Of a stretch of DNA of 27,300 bases, positions 1 to 8,900 are shown piece by piece. A program made the position numbers and the translations under genes. The stretch covers positions 1 to 27,300 of the forward strand of contig CAMOQY010000002.1 in the NCBI GenBank assembly GCA_946623295.1. The letters run 5' to 3'. Each line of letters starts with the position of its first letter. Position 1 is the stretch's first letter. Source of the DNA: an uncultured Lachnospiraceae bacterium (lineage in GTDB: Bacteria; Bacillota; Clostridia; Lachnospirales; Lachnospiraceae). Under the pieces are notes generated by a model. The model saw only the letters and a list, made by a program, of their open reading frames with translations, had not been told where the DNA came from and searched no databases.

Positions 1-1
1 G

Positions 2-25
2 ATTCTGGATTTGGAAGAAGAATAA
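2..25 (+). CDS. C-terminal end of an upstream gene (partial)
   Basis: Only the last seven codons and a TAA stop are visible (ILDLEEE). The frame is chosen because its stop falls just before a clear terminator hairpin, whereas the other two forward frames run through the hairpin. The product cannot be recognised. The next genes are an anti-sigma kinase and a STAS protein, so a PP2C-type phosphatase upstream would be typical, but nothing in these bases shows it. Confidence 0.45.
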   Translation: MLDLEEE

Positions 26-40
26 ATTTATATGTTTACC

Positions 41-72
41 GCCGCCGCAGATGATGCGGCGGCGTTTTTTTT
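41..72 (+). terminator. Rho-independent terminator
   Basis: A perfect 9-bp stem (GCCGCCGCA, loop GATGA, TGCGGCGGC) is followed by a run of eight T. It ends the upstream transcription unit and separates it from the promoter of the RsbW-like gene. Confidence 0.9.
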
Positions 73-93
73 GACATGAGCGAGTCTTTTGAC

Positions 94-122
94 TTGCCCG
101 TGCGCCCGGCGTATCGTATAAT
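94..122 (+). promoter_or_regulatory. Sigma-70-type promoter of the RsbW-like/STAS-kinase pair
   Basis: A consensus TATAAT lies at 117-122, with TTGCCC at 94-99 as the -35 box and a 17-bp spacer. A better -35 word, TTGACT at 89-94, is 22 bp away and so less suitable. The start codon of the first gene follows about 40 nt downstream. This suggests housekeeping transcription of the pair rather than autoregulation by an alternative sigma factor. Confidence 0.65.
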
Positions 123-164
123 GGTGAGACAGGTGATTCTGGTTATCTGAAAGGAGACGGGAGA

Positions 165-581
165 ATGTCTGAAACAAAGGAAATGACTCTCGAGGCTACA
201 GTTGATAATATCCGTACCGTAACTGAGTTTGTCGATACAGAACTTGAAGAGCTTGATTGTCCGCTTAAGGCTCAGACACAGATCGATATCGCGATCGACG
301 AGCTTTTCGGAAATATTGCTTACTACGCATATGATCCCGAAGTCGGGCCGGCGACGGTACGCGTCGAGGTCGAACAGGATCCTCTTGCCGTGATCATCAC
401 CTTTATCGATAACGGCAAGCCTTATGATCCGCTTGCCGCCAAGGATCCGGATACTACTCTCAGCGCAGACGAGAGGGCGATCGGCGGGCTCGGTATTTTC
501 CTCGTCAAAAAAACCATGGACGATATCAGCTACGAGTACAAGGACGGCAGGAATATCCTCAGGATCAAAAAGCATCTTTGA
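165..581 (+). CDS. RsbW-like anti-sigma factor / serine-protein kinase (HATPase_c_2)
   Basis: A 138-residue protein of the GHKL ATPase fold, the usual length for RsbW/SpoIIAB-type anti-sigma kinases. The N-box is IDELFGN (residues 44-50, with E46 and N50), the Mg/ATP D-box is IDNGKPYDP (81-89), and the glycine-rich lid is GGLGIFLVKK (107-116). In this family the kinase binds a sigma factor or other client and phosphorylates a STAS antagonist on serine. The start is fixed by AAGGAG at 151-156, eight bases before the ATG. A gene containing a STAS domain follows 50 to 60 nt downstream, which fits a partner-switching pair. No sigma factor is visible in the window, so the client is unknown. The protein is cytoplasmic, with no membrane segment. 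Confidence 0.88.
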   Translation: MSETKEMTLEATVDNIRTVTEFVDTELEELDCPLKAQTQIDIAIDELFGNIAYYAYDPEVGPATVRVEVEQDPLAVIITFIDNGKPYDPLAAKDPDTTLSADERAIGGLGIFLVKKTMDDISYEYKDGRNILRIKKHL

Positions 582-640
582 ACCGGCAGTAAAAGACGTT
601 TGGTGACAGACCCATATTTCAGAAGAAAGGTATGAGTGGT

Positions 641-1816
641 ATGAGACATTCGCTATCAGACGGTGTGCTTACCGTCTTTCTTGAAGGACACATTGATTCT
701 GCAAATGCAGCGGAAACGGAAAAGCAGATAAACGATATCAGGGAGAGCTGCGAGCACAGCTCATTTGTCTTTGATTGCGAAAATCTCAGCTATATATCGA
801 GCGCCGGACTGAGGATCATCCTCCGGACGAAAAAAGCTGTTCCCGATACCAGCCTTGTCTCTGTCAGCGCCGACGTATACGAGGTGTTAGATATGACGGG
901 CTTTACGGAAATGATGGATATCCGCAAGGCCTACCGCGTGATCTCGGTCGAAAACTGCGAGGTCATCGGACAGGGCGCAAACGGCAAGGTCTACCGCATA
1001 GACCGTGATACGATCGTGAAGGTCTACCTCAATCCCGACGCTCTGCCGGAGATCCACCGCGAGCGCGAGCTTGCCAGGACTGCCTTCGTGCTTGGCGTGC
1101 CCACGGCCATCCCATACGACGTCGTGCGCATCGAGGGCGGCGGCTACGGCTCGGTCTTTGAGCTGCTCGATGCTTCGAGCCTTGCGCGTCTTCTGGTGAA
1201 AGGCGAGAAGACGGTAGATGAAACCGCGCAGATGAGCGTAGAGCTTTTAAAGCTCATCCACTCCACGGTGGTAAAACCCGAATCCATGCCCGATATGAAG
1301 GCTGTTGCCCTCGACTGGGCGGAGTTCCTGGAGGAGTATCTTCCCGCGGAGCAGTATTCAAAGCTGCATTCCCTTATCGAGGCCGTCCCGGACGATAATC
1401 ACATGATGCACGGCGATTACCACATTAAAAACGTCATGCTTCAGAACGGCGAGTGCCTGCTTATAGACATGGATACGCTCTGCCACGGCCATCCGGTTTT
1501 CGAGCTTGCGAGCATGTACAACGCCTACTGCGGATACACCGAGCTGGATCACAATATCGTAAAGGAATTCCTTGGCATATCCTTTGAGACCGCGAAAGAA
1601 TTCTGGAGAAAGTCGCTTGCTCTTTATCTCGGTACTGATGATGAAGCCAGGATAGACGAGGTCGAAAGAAAGGCCATGGTGGTCGGATATACGCGGATAA
1701 TGCGGCGCACGATACGCCGGGCAGGCTTTGATACAGAGGCAGGCAGGGCAGTCATAGAAAACTGCCGCCGCCATCTTGGCGAGCTTCTTGCACAGGTCGA
1801 CACTCTGGTGTTTTGA
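641..1816 (+). CDS. STAS domain fused to an APH/choline-kinase-like phosphotransferase
   Basis: Two domains are joined in one polypeptide; residue numbers count from the upstream ATG at 632. Residues 1 to about 100 form a STAS anti-sigma-antagonist domain with the phospho-acceptor loop LSYISSAGLRII around S56/S57. Residues 108-394 form a kinase-like domain of the aminoglycoside/choline phosphotransferase group: a glycine loop GQGANGKVY (113-121), a candidate ATP lysine K130 in TIVKVY, the catalytic HGDYHIKN (260-267) and the metal-binding DMD (279-281). The domain resembles the TIGR02172 phosphotransferase family. The STAS part would be the substrate of the neighbouring RsbW-like kinase, and the second domain's small-molecule substrate is unknown. 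I chose ATG 641 because AGAAAGG (624-630) is ten bases upstream of it, whereas ATG 632 lies only one base after it; both give the same frame. Confidence 0.85.
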   Translation: MRHSLSDGVLTVFLEGHIDSANAAETEKQINDIRESCEHSSFVFDCENLSYISSAGLRIILRTKKAVPDTSLVSVSADVYEVLDMTGFTEMMDIRKAYRVISVENCEVIGQGANGKVYRIDRDTIVKVYLNPDALPEIHRERELARTAFVLGVPTAIPYDVVRIEGGGYGSVFELLDASSLARLLVKGEKTVDETAQMSVELLKLIHSTVVKPESMPDMKAVALDWAEFLEEYLPAEQYSKLHSLIEAVPDDNHMMHGDYHIKNVMLQNGECLLIDMDTLCHGHPVFELASMYNAYCGYTELDHNIVKEFLGISFETAKEFWRKSLALYLGTDDEARIDEVERKAMVVGYTRIMRRTIRRAGFDTEAGRAVIENCRRHLGELLAQVDTLVF

Positions 1817-1843
1817 TGAGACCGGAAAAACAGAATAAAAATC

Positions 1844-1872
1844 AGCGGCAGGCCGCAGCCTGCCGCTCTTTT
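1844..1872. terminator. Bidirectional terminator between convergent genes
   Basis: A 10-bp perfect stem, AGCGGCAGGC / GCCTGCCGCT with loop CGCA, is followed by CTTTTATT on the forward strand. Read in reverse, it is followed by GATTTTTATTC. It can end both the STAS-kinase gene (+) and the aldose-epimerase-like gene (-). Confidence 0.88.
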
Positions 1873-1888
1873 ATTGGTACGGCGCCGG

Positions 1889-2749
1889 TCAGCGCTCGCT
1901 TTTTTTGTAGAGCTCGAGGCGGTATGAGGTTGTCTCGGTCTCTCCGGATCTGAGAAGGTGTATGCCCTCGCGGTCGGACAGACCCGGGCCGTGGGATGAG
2001 ATGCTCAGCGTCGGCTCTATGCAGACGAGCTCGGCCTTTGGATCGCCTGAGGCCCAGTTCGCGGTAAAGGGCAGCTCGCTGCGCCAGGTGCGCACGACAT
2101 AATCGCAGGTGGCGCCCGTGTACTCTATCCAGGCGGATGCCGGGTCGCGGAAGCTTCTGGTGCCGTTTTCATAAAAGGCGTGATATATCGGGCGTATTTT
2201 CTCGCCGCAGAGGAAATCCGCCGTCCATCCGAACGGATTGAAGGAGCGAAGATGCTCCTCTTTTTCGAATCTCAGGAAATACGAGCCGGGGTCTTCGCCG
2301 GAGATCAGCGGCCAGCGGTAAGCGGTGTGATTGCCTACAGAGTAAGGCATGACCTCGCCGGAGTGATTGGTCACCTCGAAAGAGATATTCACATTCTGTC
2401 CGTCGAGGCAGTATCTGACCGTAAGATCAAAATCAAAAGGATAGACCGAAAGCGTCTTTTCATCCGCCCGCAGGTGGCAGACGATACTGTTTCCGTCAGG
2501 GCTGCTGAGCTCAAAATGAGCGTCCTGAGCCAGGCCGTTCAGCTTCAGTTCGTATTTTTTTCCGTTGTGAATATAAAAACCGTCCATAAAACGGCCGGTA
2601 ATAGGGAAAAGGATAGGCGATACCCTTCCGAAATACGCCGGGTCCGCCTTCCAGAGATATTCAAAACCGTCCAGCTTCAAACTGGTCATTTCTCCGCCGA
2701 AATCGCTGACGGTCAGAGAGATCCTGTCATTCTTTACAGATAGATCCAT
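1889..2749 (-). CDS. Aldose 1-epimerase family protein (LacX-like)
   Basis: A 286-residue protein of the galactose-mutarotase-like beta-sandwich fold, closest in pattern to the LacX/YeaD-type subfamily. The landmarks are RVSPILFPITGR (42-53), the second active-site region VGNHTAYRWP (138-147, with H141) and the late glutamate motif VCIEPTLS. The family interconverts the alpha and beta anomers of aldoses, with one His as acid and a Glu as base. The first conserved His, normally in a HGFARD-like motif, is Asn here (N71 in LNGLAQD), so substrate or activity may differ. The start is ATG at 2749, supported by GGAGG eight bases upstream; an in-frame upstream ATG at 2791 has no such site. The gene is single, with its own promoter and terminator, and there is no signal peptide. 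Confidence 0.85.
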   Translation of the reverse strand: MDLSVKNDRISLTVSDFGGEMTSLKLDGFEYLWKADPAYFGRVSPILFPITGRFMDGFYIHNGKKYELKLNGLAQDAHFELSSPDGNSIVCHLRADEKTLSVYPFDFDLTVRYCLDGQNVNISFEVTNHSGEVMPYSVGNHTAYRWPLISGEDPGSYFLRFEKEEHLRSFNPFGWTADFLCGEKIRPIYHAFYENGTRSFRDPASAWIEYTGATCDYVVRTWRSELPFTANWASGDPKAELVCIEPTLSISSHGPGLSDREGIHLLRSGETETTSYRLELYKKSER

Positions 2750-2778
2750 TAAAAAAACCTCCAAAGATGTACGCCGGG

Positions 2779-2808
2779 AGTATACGCACATTCAGGCAGA
2801 TTTGTCAA
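2779..2808 (-). promoter_or_regulatory. Promoter of the aldose-epimerase-like gene
   Basis: On the reverse strand a consensus TTGACA (2808-2803) is followed after 18 bp by TATACT (2784-2779), about 30 nt upstream of the start codon at 2749. It sits back to back with the promoter of the giant gene. Confidence 0.7.
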
Positions 2809-2844
2809 TACGAAATATCTGCTCCGGCAGGTTAGTTTATTTGA

Positions 2845-2874
2845 TTAACATTATTGCAAAAGCTGATATATAAT
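2845..2874 (+). promoter_or_regulatory. Promoter of the giant surface-protein gene
   Basis: TTAACA (2845-2850) and a consensus TATAAT (2869-2874) are separated by 18 bp. This leaves a 5' leader of about 75 nt before the ATG at 2955, AT-rich with no obvious riboswitch or hairpin. It is divergent from the epimerase promoter, with about 37 bp between the two -35 boxes. Confidence 0.65.
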
Positions 2875-2954
2875 ACAAATGAGGCGGTATAACAACATCA
2901 AATTACGGATAAGATTGTTTTTTACGGTTTGCGGACCATTTTGGAGGATCGGAA

Positions 2955-5900
2955 ATGAACAACAGTAAAAAAGTGTCGTTCAGCAACCTGCTCAGAAGGT
3001 TTTTAACTGTGCTCGCAGCTCTTGCCATGATGATTCAGACAGCAGCGGGAGGGGTCCCGGTCGCCGCTTTTGCGGCAGGTAATCATACTGTCAGCTTTAT
3101 AGGAGCCGGAGGTAAAACGACCACGGCTATCGTCTCTTCCTCCTGGGCGGGCAGTACAAAGGGCACTATCGATACCTCCGGTACGCTGGTCACGAAAGGC
3201 GATTATCAGAACAGTACCGGCGTTCAGGTCAGGATGTATACCGATCTCGGGACACTGACCGCGATCCGCTTTGCATTTGGCGCATATACGGTCGAGCTGT
3301 CCGGAGACGAGCTTGGCAGCTCGGGTATCCATATCAATGAGAACGGCACGAAGACCTCCGCAAAGCAGACGGGCTCCATCGTGAAATACGCGCTTTCAAA
3401 CGGCGGCCGCTTCCTGCGTTTCTTCAGGATCACTCAGGACATAACCATTACTGCGGTATATTCGGATGTGGCGGAGACGGTACACGGCCGTTTCATCGAC
3501 GAAAAGAAAGTTTCGACCGATTTCAAATACGATACCAAAACGGAAAACACCGTTATCGACGGCAATGCCTTTACTGTCCCTTCGGCTGAGCTCAAGGGCG
3601 ACAACAAGAATTCGATCAGAATGGCTATCGAGCCTGCCGCAGCAATGACAGGTCTCAGTCTGCACAAGTCAGACGGCACCGAGATCGCCACGTTCAAGTA
3701 CGGCGATAATGCCAGCCCCAGATTCTATGATGGCGTGGGCAAGGTCGCTATGGCATACAGCACTTCCGACGGCAAGTACTACGTACGCTTCGTACATCTG
3801 ATGACCGACGTATATGTTTCGCCGGTGGTAGATCCCGAAGCAGGCATATACAAGATCGTTTTTGATCCTGCCGGCGGCGCGATCACCGGTGAGGACACCT
3901 ATCTCCTTACTTCCGCAGGAAAGCTCGACAAGCTGCTTGAGGTCACTACACCTATGACTTCGGGCGGGATCGAGTACAACTTCCTCGGCTGGTACAACGA
4001 CAGCAACGAAAAAGTGACCGCACAGACCACCTTCTCCAAGGATCAGACCCTGACGGCGCGGTGGTCGAGCCAGAGCTTTACCGTTACTTTTGACAACGGC
4101 GGCAAGGCGGAGAATACCACCGCGACAGTCCCCGAGGGACAGCCTGCAGCCAAACCCGCCGACCCCGAGGCTTTAGGCTGGGTATTTACCGGCTGGTATA
4201 AGGACTCCGCTCTGACCGAAGTCTATGACTTTACTGCTCCGGTCACTTCAGATACCACGATTTACGCCAAGTGGGAGCAGCTCAGCTTCGTATCCGTGAC
4301 AGGAGCCGAGGGCGACGGAGAGAGCTGCATTGCCGCTGCCGATGAAAAGTGGTCCGCGGTAGACGCAGCCAAGGCTGTGGGCTATCTTGCCAGTGGTTTT
4401 AAGGATCCCGAAGGAGCAAAGCTGCGCATCAATACGGCTTTCGGTACCGTCAAAAACGTCAGGATCGCAGTGGGTGACGGAGCGGCGCTTGCCGTTGCGG
4501 CCGATCAGCTCATATCTGCTGATCAGACCCTCACGGTATACGTCAGCAGCGCCGGGACTCTGTCACAGACCGCGGCGTCAGGCGATATCATGAGTCTTTC
4601 TCATGCTCCCGGCGACAAATTCTTTACAGCAGTTTTCTATGACGTAACGGAAAATATCGAGCTTACCTTCGAGTACGCCGATATTAAAGTTACCTTTATG
4701 GCGGACGGCGAAAACTTCGCCAATATGACAGTTCCGTACGGCGGAAACGCCGAAAGACCTGCTGCCGACCCTCAAAAGGACGACATGATCTTTGAAGCCT
4801 GGTGCAGCGATGAAGCTCTCACCGAGGAGTTTTCTTTTGAGACCGCGCTCAGGGAGGATATCACCCTTTACGCTAAAATGCGGGATCTGATCCATATCGA
4901 TATTTTCTACGGCTTCGGCAAGGCGCACGGCGAGGATGCGATCCTCTCGGGCATCACCGCCCTTGAAGATAACGGCTATGAGCTGAAGGGCACGATCGCC
5001 GAGCCTTATCTCAACGGACCCTCCTCTACCATGGCAAACCGTTATGACCATCCGAATCAGTCCGAGATATCCTCGGTCGACGTTTATTATGACGGAGCCT
5101 CAGAGCCGTCTCTCACCATTGCGAGCATAGTCAGTGCGAAGGGCAATCAGGTGATAAAGGGAACGGTATATCTCGGTACGGACGGCAAGCTTAATCTGAC
5201 CGGCGGAACGAAGCTCATCACATTTGCCGCGAGCAAGGACGATCCGGCTGAGCCAATGGCGAGCCGCTGGTTCAATATACCCGCGAGCATCAAGCTCGTG
5301 ATCAATTACTTTGACAATCATACCGTAACGGTCGACGGCGGAGAGGGAGCGGCGATAGAGCCCGAAAATATCCCCGATTGCTACTATGATTTTGCGGACG
5401 GGAAGGCAGCCGTCACGGTTTCCGGCAATTACGCCGCCCAGGCCGCCAAAGCGATCTCGCTTACCACGACTCCTCCTGAGGGGAAAGAGGTTGATACCAT
5501 CACCTTCAAACAGGGGACGAAGACCGCAAAGATAGCGAGAGCCGATATCGGTAAGACGCTTTATCTGTCCGGTTCGTTCGTCTTTTCCGAAAATGCCGGC
5601 GCGAAGGATATCGCGAAGTTTGAAAACGGAAAGCTCACGTTTACCTCCGTTCTGGCGGATATCGCCGTGACCTATGAGTACACCTGCAAGATCACGTTTG
5701 ATCCCAACGGAGGAGAGCTTTCAGGAAGCGAAAGCGTTTTCCATACTTCCGGCGGCAGGCTCCAGAGTCTTCCCGAGGTGGTCAGCCCCAGGACCGACGG
5801 CGGGGTCACGTACTATTTTATGGGCTGGTATGACGCTGCCGATATGAATACCGCAAAACGTATCACTACCGGAACGGTATTTACCGAAAGCGCTACCGTT

Positions 5901-8900
5901 TATGCCGGCTGGTCCGATCAGGAGGCCTGCCGCATCGAGATCAATAACGTATTTCCTGCGGATGGGGACGATACAGCCTCTACCTCGACCGACGCGCTCT
6001 GGATAAGCTTTGATCCGGAAAACGGAGCCGGAACGCTTGTAAAGGGCTTTTCCGACGCATCAGGCGCGATGATGGATGCCAACCTCTTTTACGGAACGGT
6101 CAAGGCCGTGAAGGTCGATCTTTCGGGAGAGGAAGCGGTTATCCAGGCTGAGGATCTGTTCTCCGGCAGCACGGATACTACGCTTTATATCAGCGCTTCC
6201 GGAGCGGTAAAGACATCGGCGGAGACAGGCGATATCATGAGCCTGACTCACAGCGCAGGCTCAAAGACAGTCGCTCTGGCTTTTTATAACGTTTCCAATA
6301 ATATCAGCGTTTCATTTGAATACGAAGACGTTCTGGCCACCTTCATGTTTGACGGCGCCGTATGGAAGGAGATAAACGTCCCCTTCAATACCGCGGTCGG
6401 AGATCCCGGTGATCCCGGCAGCGAAAAGGTCGCCTTCTCCGGCTGGTTCAAGGCTGATGATTACAGCGAGAACTATGACTTTGCAGGAGTTCTCAGGGAA
6501 GATACCGCCATATACGGTCTGGCTGAGCACATCTATACAGTCTCGGTAAACGGCGCGGGCTCTGCATCATCTACAGCAATTTCCTCGACCGTATGGGCGG
6601 AGACCACCGGAGGGACCATAGATACCTCGGGGATCCTTACCGTAAAGGGTGAATTCATAAACAACGCGGGAGTTCCTCTTACGGTCAACACCTCCATAGG
6701 AACCGTAAGATCGCTCACGGTGAAATACGAGAATAAGGAGGTCACGGTCGACGTTTCTCAGCCGGTCACCGGCTTTTTGACGATGGACGGAGCTTTTGCG
6801 GCGAGAGAGAGCTATGATTCCGCCTCCGACGTATTAAAACTCAACCGCAGCGAGGGCAGCACTGTTCTCAACCTCCGCTTCTACCGTATTACGGGAGATA
6901 TGGAGATAACGGTGCAGTATACCGACGTCTCCGAAACGGTAAGCGCAGTGTTTGAGGACGGCAGCGGCGCGGCCAGGAGCTTTACCATAGACACCTTCAC
7001 TGAAAACACCGTAATTAACGGAACGAGCTTTACTGTTCCTTCCGCAGATCTGAAGGGCGACAACGCCCACTCGGTCCGCATGGCCATCGTCCCCGACGCA
7101 TCTCTGATGACGGGACTTTTGCTCAGCGACGGAACGAACGAATACACCTTTGTCTACGGCAACAGCTCCGAAGCGAAATTCTACGAGGGCCTCGGCAAGG
7201 TCGCCATGGCATACAGCTCCTCTGACGGAAAGTATTACGTGCGTTTCCTGAACCTTCTTACCGACGTTACCGTCAGACCCATAACGGTCGAGGCGGGAAA
7301 GAAGATGACGGTGACCCTGACCGCTTCAAAGGATATTCCCGTGACTTCGGACAAGGCAAATACCGTTGACGTTGAGCTTTCCCCGGATCTGAGGACCCTG
7401 ACGGCGGCCGCGGGTGTTCTGAAGAGCTCTGCTGCTTCGGAGAGCTTCAGATGGAATCTTTCCACGACCGTGGGATCGGATCTCGAATACTATAAGGCTG
7501 AAGTATACGACAAGGACAGCGCAGGCCTGATCACGACTCTTGGCGCTGATTTTGCAAGCTATAAGAGCAGTTCGTCGGATCAGACTGCCACGCTGAACAA
7601 TCCCTCGGGTATCTGTATCAAATACAACAAGTCCCATTACGGTGAGGCTCAGCTTCGTGTCTGGGGACTTACAAAGAATATCGAAATAAAGATATTCTAC
7701 AAGAATTATCAGACCGGCGAGGTCGTTTCCGCTCAGGACGCCTCCTTTGACGAAAAAGCCAGGGTCAGCTTCCGGGCAAGTTCGAATGATCTGAAGGCAG
7801 GAAAGTACACCTTTGATTTCATCACGGCAGGCACAAAGGTGGACGGACTTACCGCGACGGTTCCCGTAAACGAACTGATCTCAGACAATACCGTCATCGG
7901 AACCTCGGGTGAAGCAAAGATCTCGCACATCCTCAGATGCAGGATCAGTCCTCTGAAGATGTACGAAGTAGAGAGCGTTACCGTGACGAACGGAACGGTT
8001 TCGCACACCTTCACCGCGAATGAGTCATACGTCGGCGCGCTCGGCAATATCGTATTCGCCAGAAACGGCAGCACGGTTCTGGTACGTTTCAACAAGATCT
8101 ATTCCGAAGATGAGCTGACGGTAAGCGCAGTCTATACAGACAACAACGTGGACGGACCTTACACCGTGAAGCTGAACGCGGACAGCAGAGTGACCGTGAC
8201 TTTGGATGCGACCAATCCCAGATCCGTATCTTCGTCGAATTCGGGCAGAACTGTCAGTATTCCGGAGGATGCGCTTACTCAGGGCGTCAACGGCAAGAGC
8301 GTTCGCTGGAACTTCTCAAGTCTCGCGGGTATGGACTACGAGTATTCAAAAGTCGAGATCTATGATGCGGACAGCAAACAGCTTCTCGGAACGCTCGGAG
8401 ACGGCTTCGTCAGCTACAGGGACAGCGACAAGGATCAGTCAAAAGGCGCCGAGCTGGCCGGTATCAAGGCCAGATACAACAAATCGGTATACGGCGAAGC
8501 ACAGCTGCGTATCTGGGACGTATACAGAAACATCGAATTAAAGGTCTACTACAAGGATTACAATACGGACAAGGAATATGCCGCAAACGACAAGGCAATG
8601 AGCTTTAAATATGACGGCACGGTCACCGTTAATGCGGGCGGCGCGGCGCTTGAGGCGCAGATCGATCCCGGAGCTCCCGTTACAAAGCTCGACGGAAACA
8701 GAAAAGTCCGCTTCAACGCTTTTGCCGAGGAAAGCCGCAGCCTGAGATGGCTCATCAAACCGTCGGTCGGATACAAGGTAGACAGCATCAGCGTCACAGT
8801 CGGCGGCAAGACCGTGAGGATGGGTTCCGGCGTTGAGATCTACAAGGGCTCAGGCCAGGTCTTTGCCGGAGCAAAGGTGCGTTACGCCATGAGCAGCGAC

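Noticed and set aside
3847..6531. CRISPR-like or satellite DNA repeats in the giant gene
   Set aside because: The repeats are visible only at protein level; there is no short direct DNA repeat with regular spacers.
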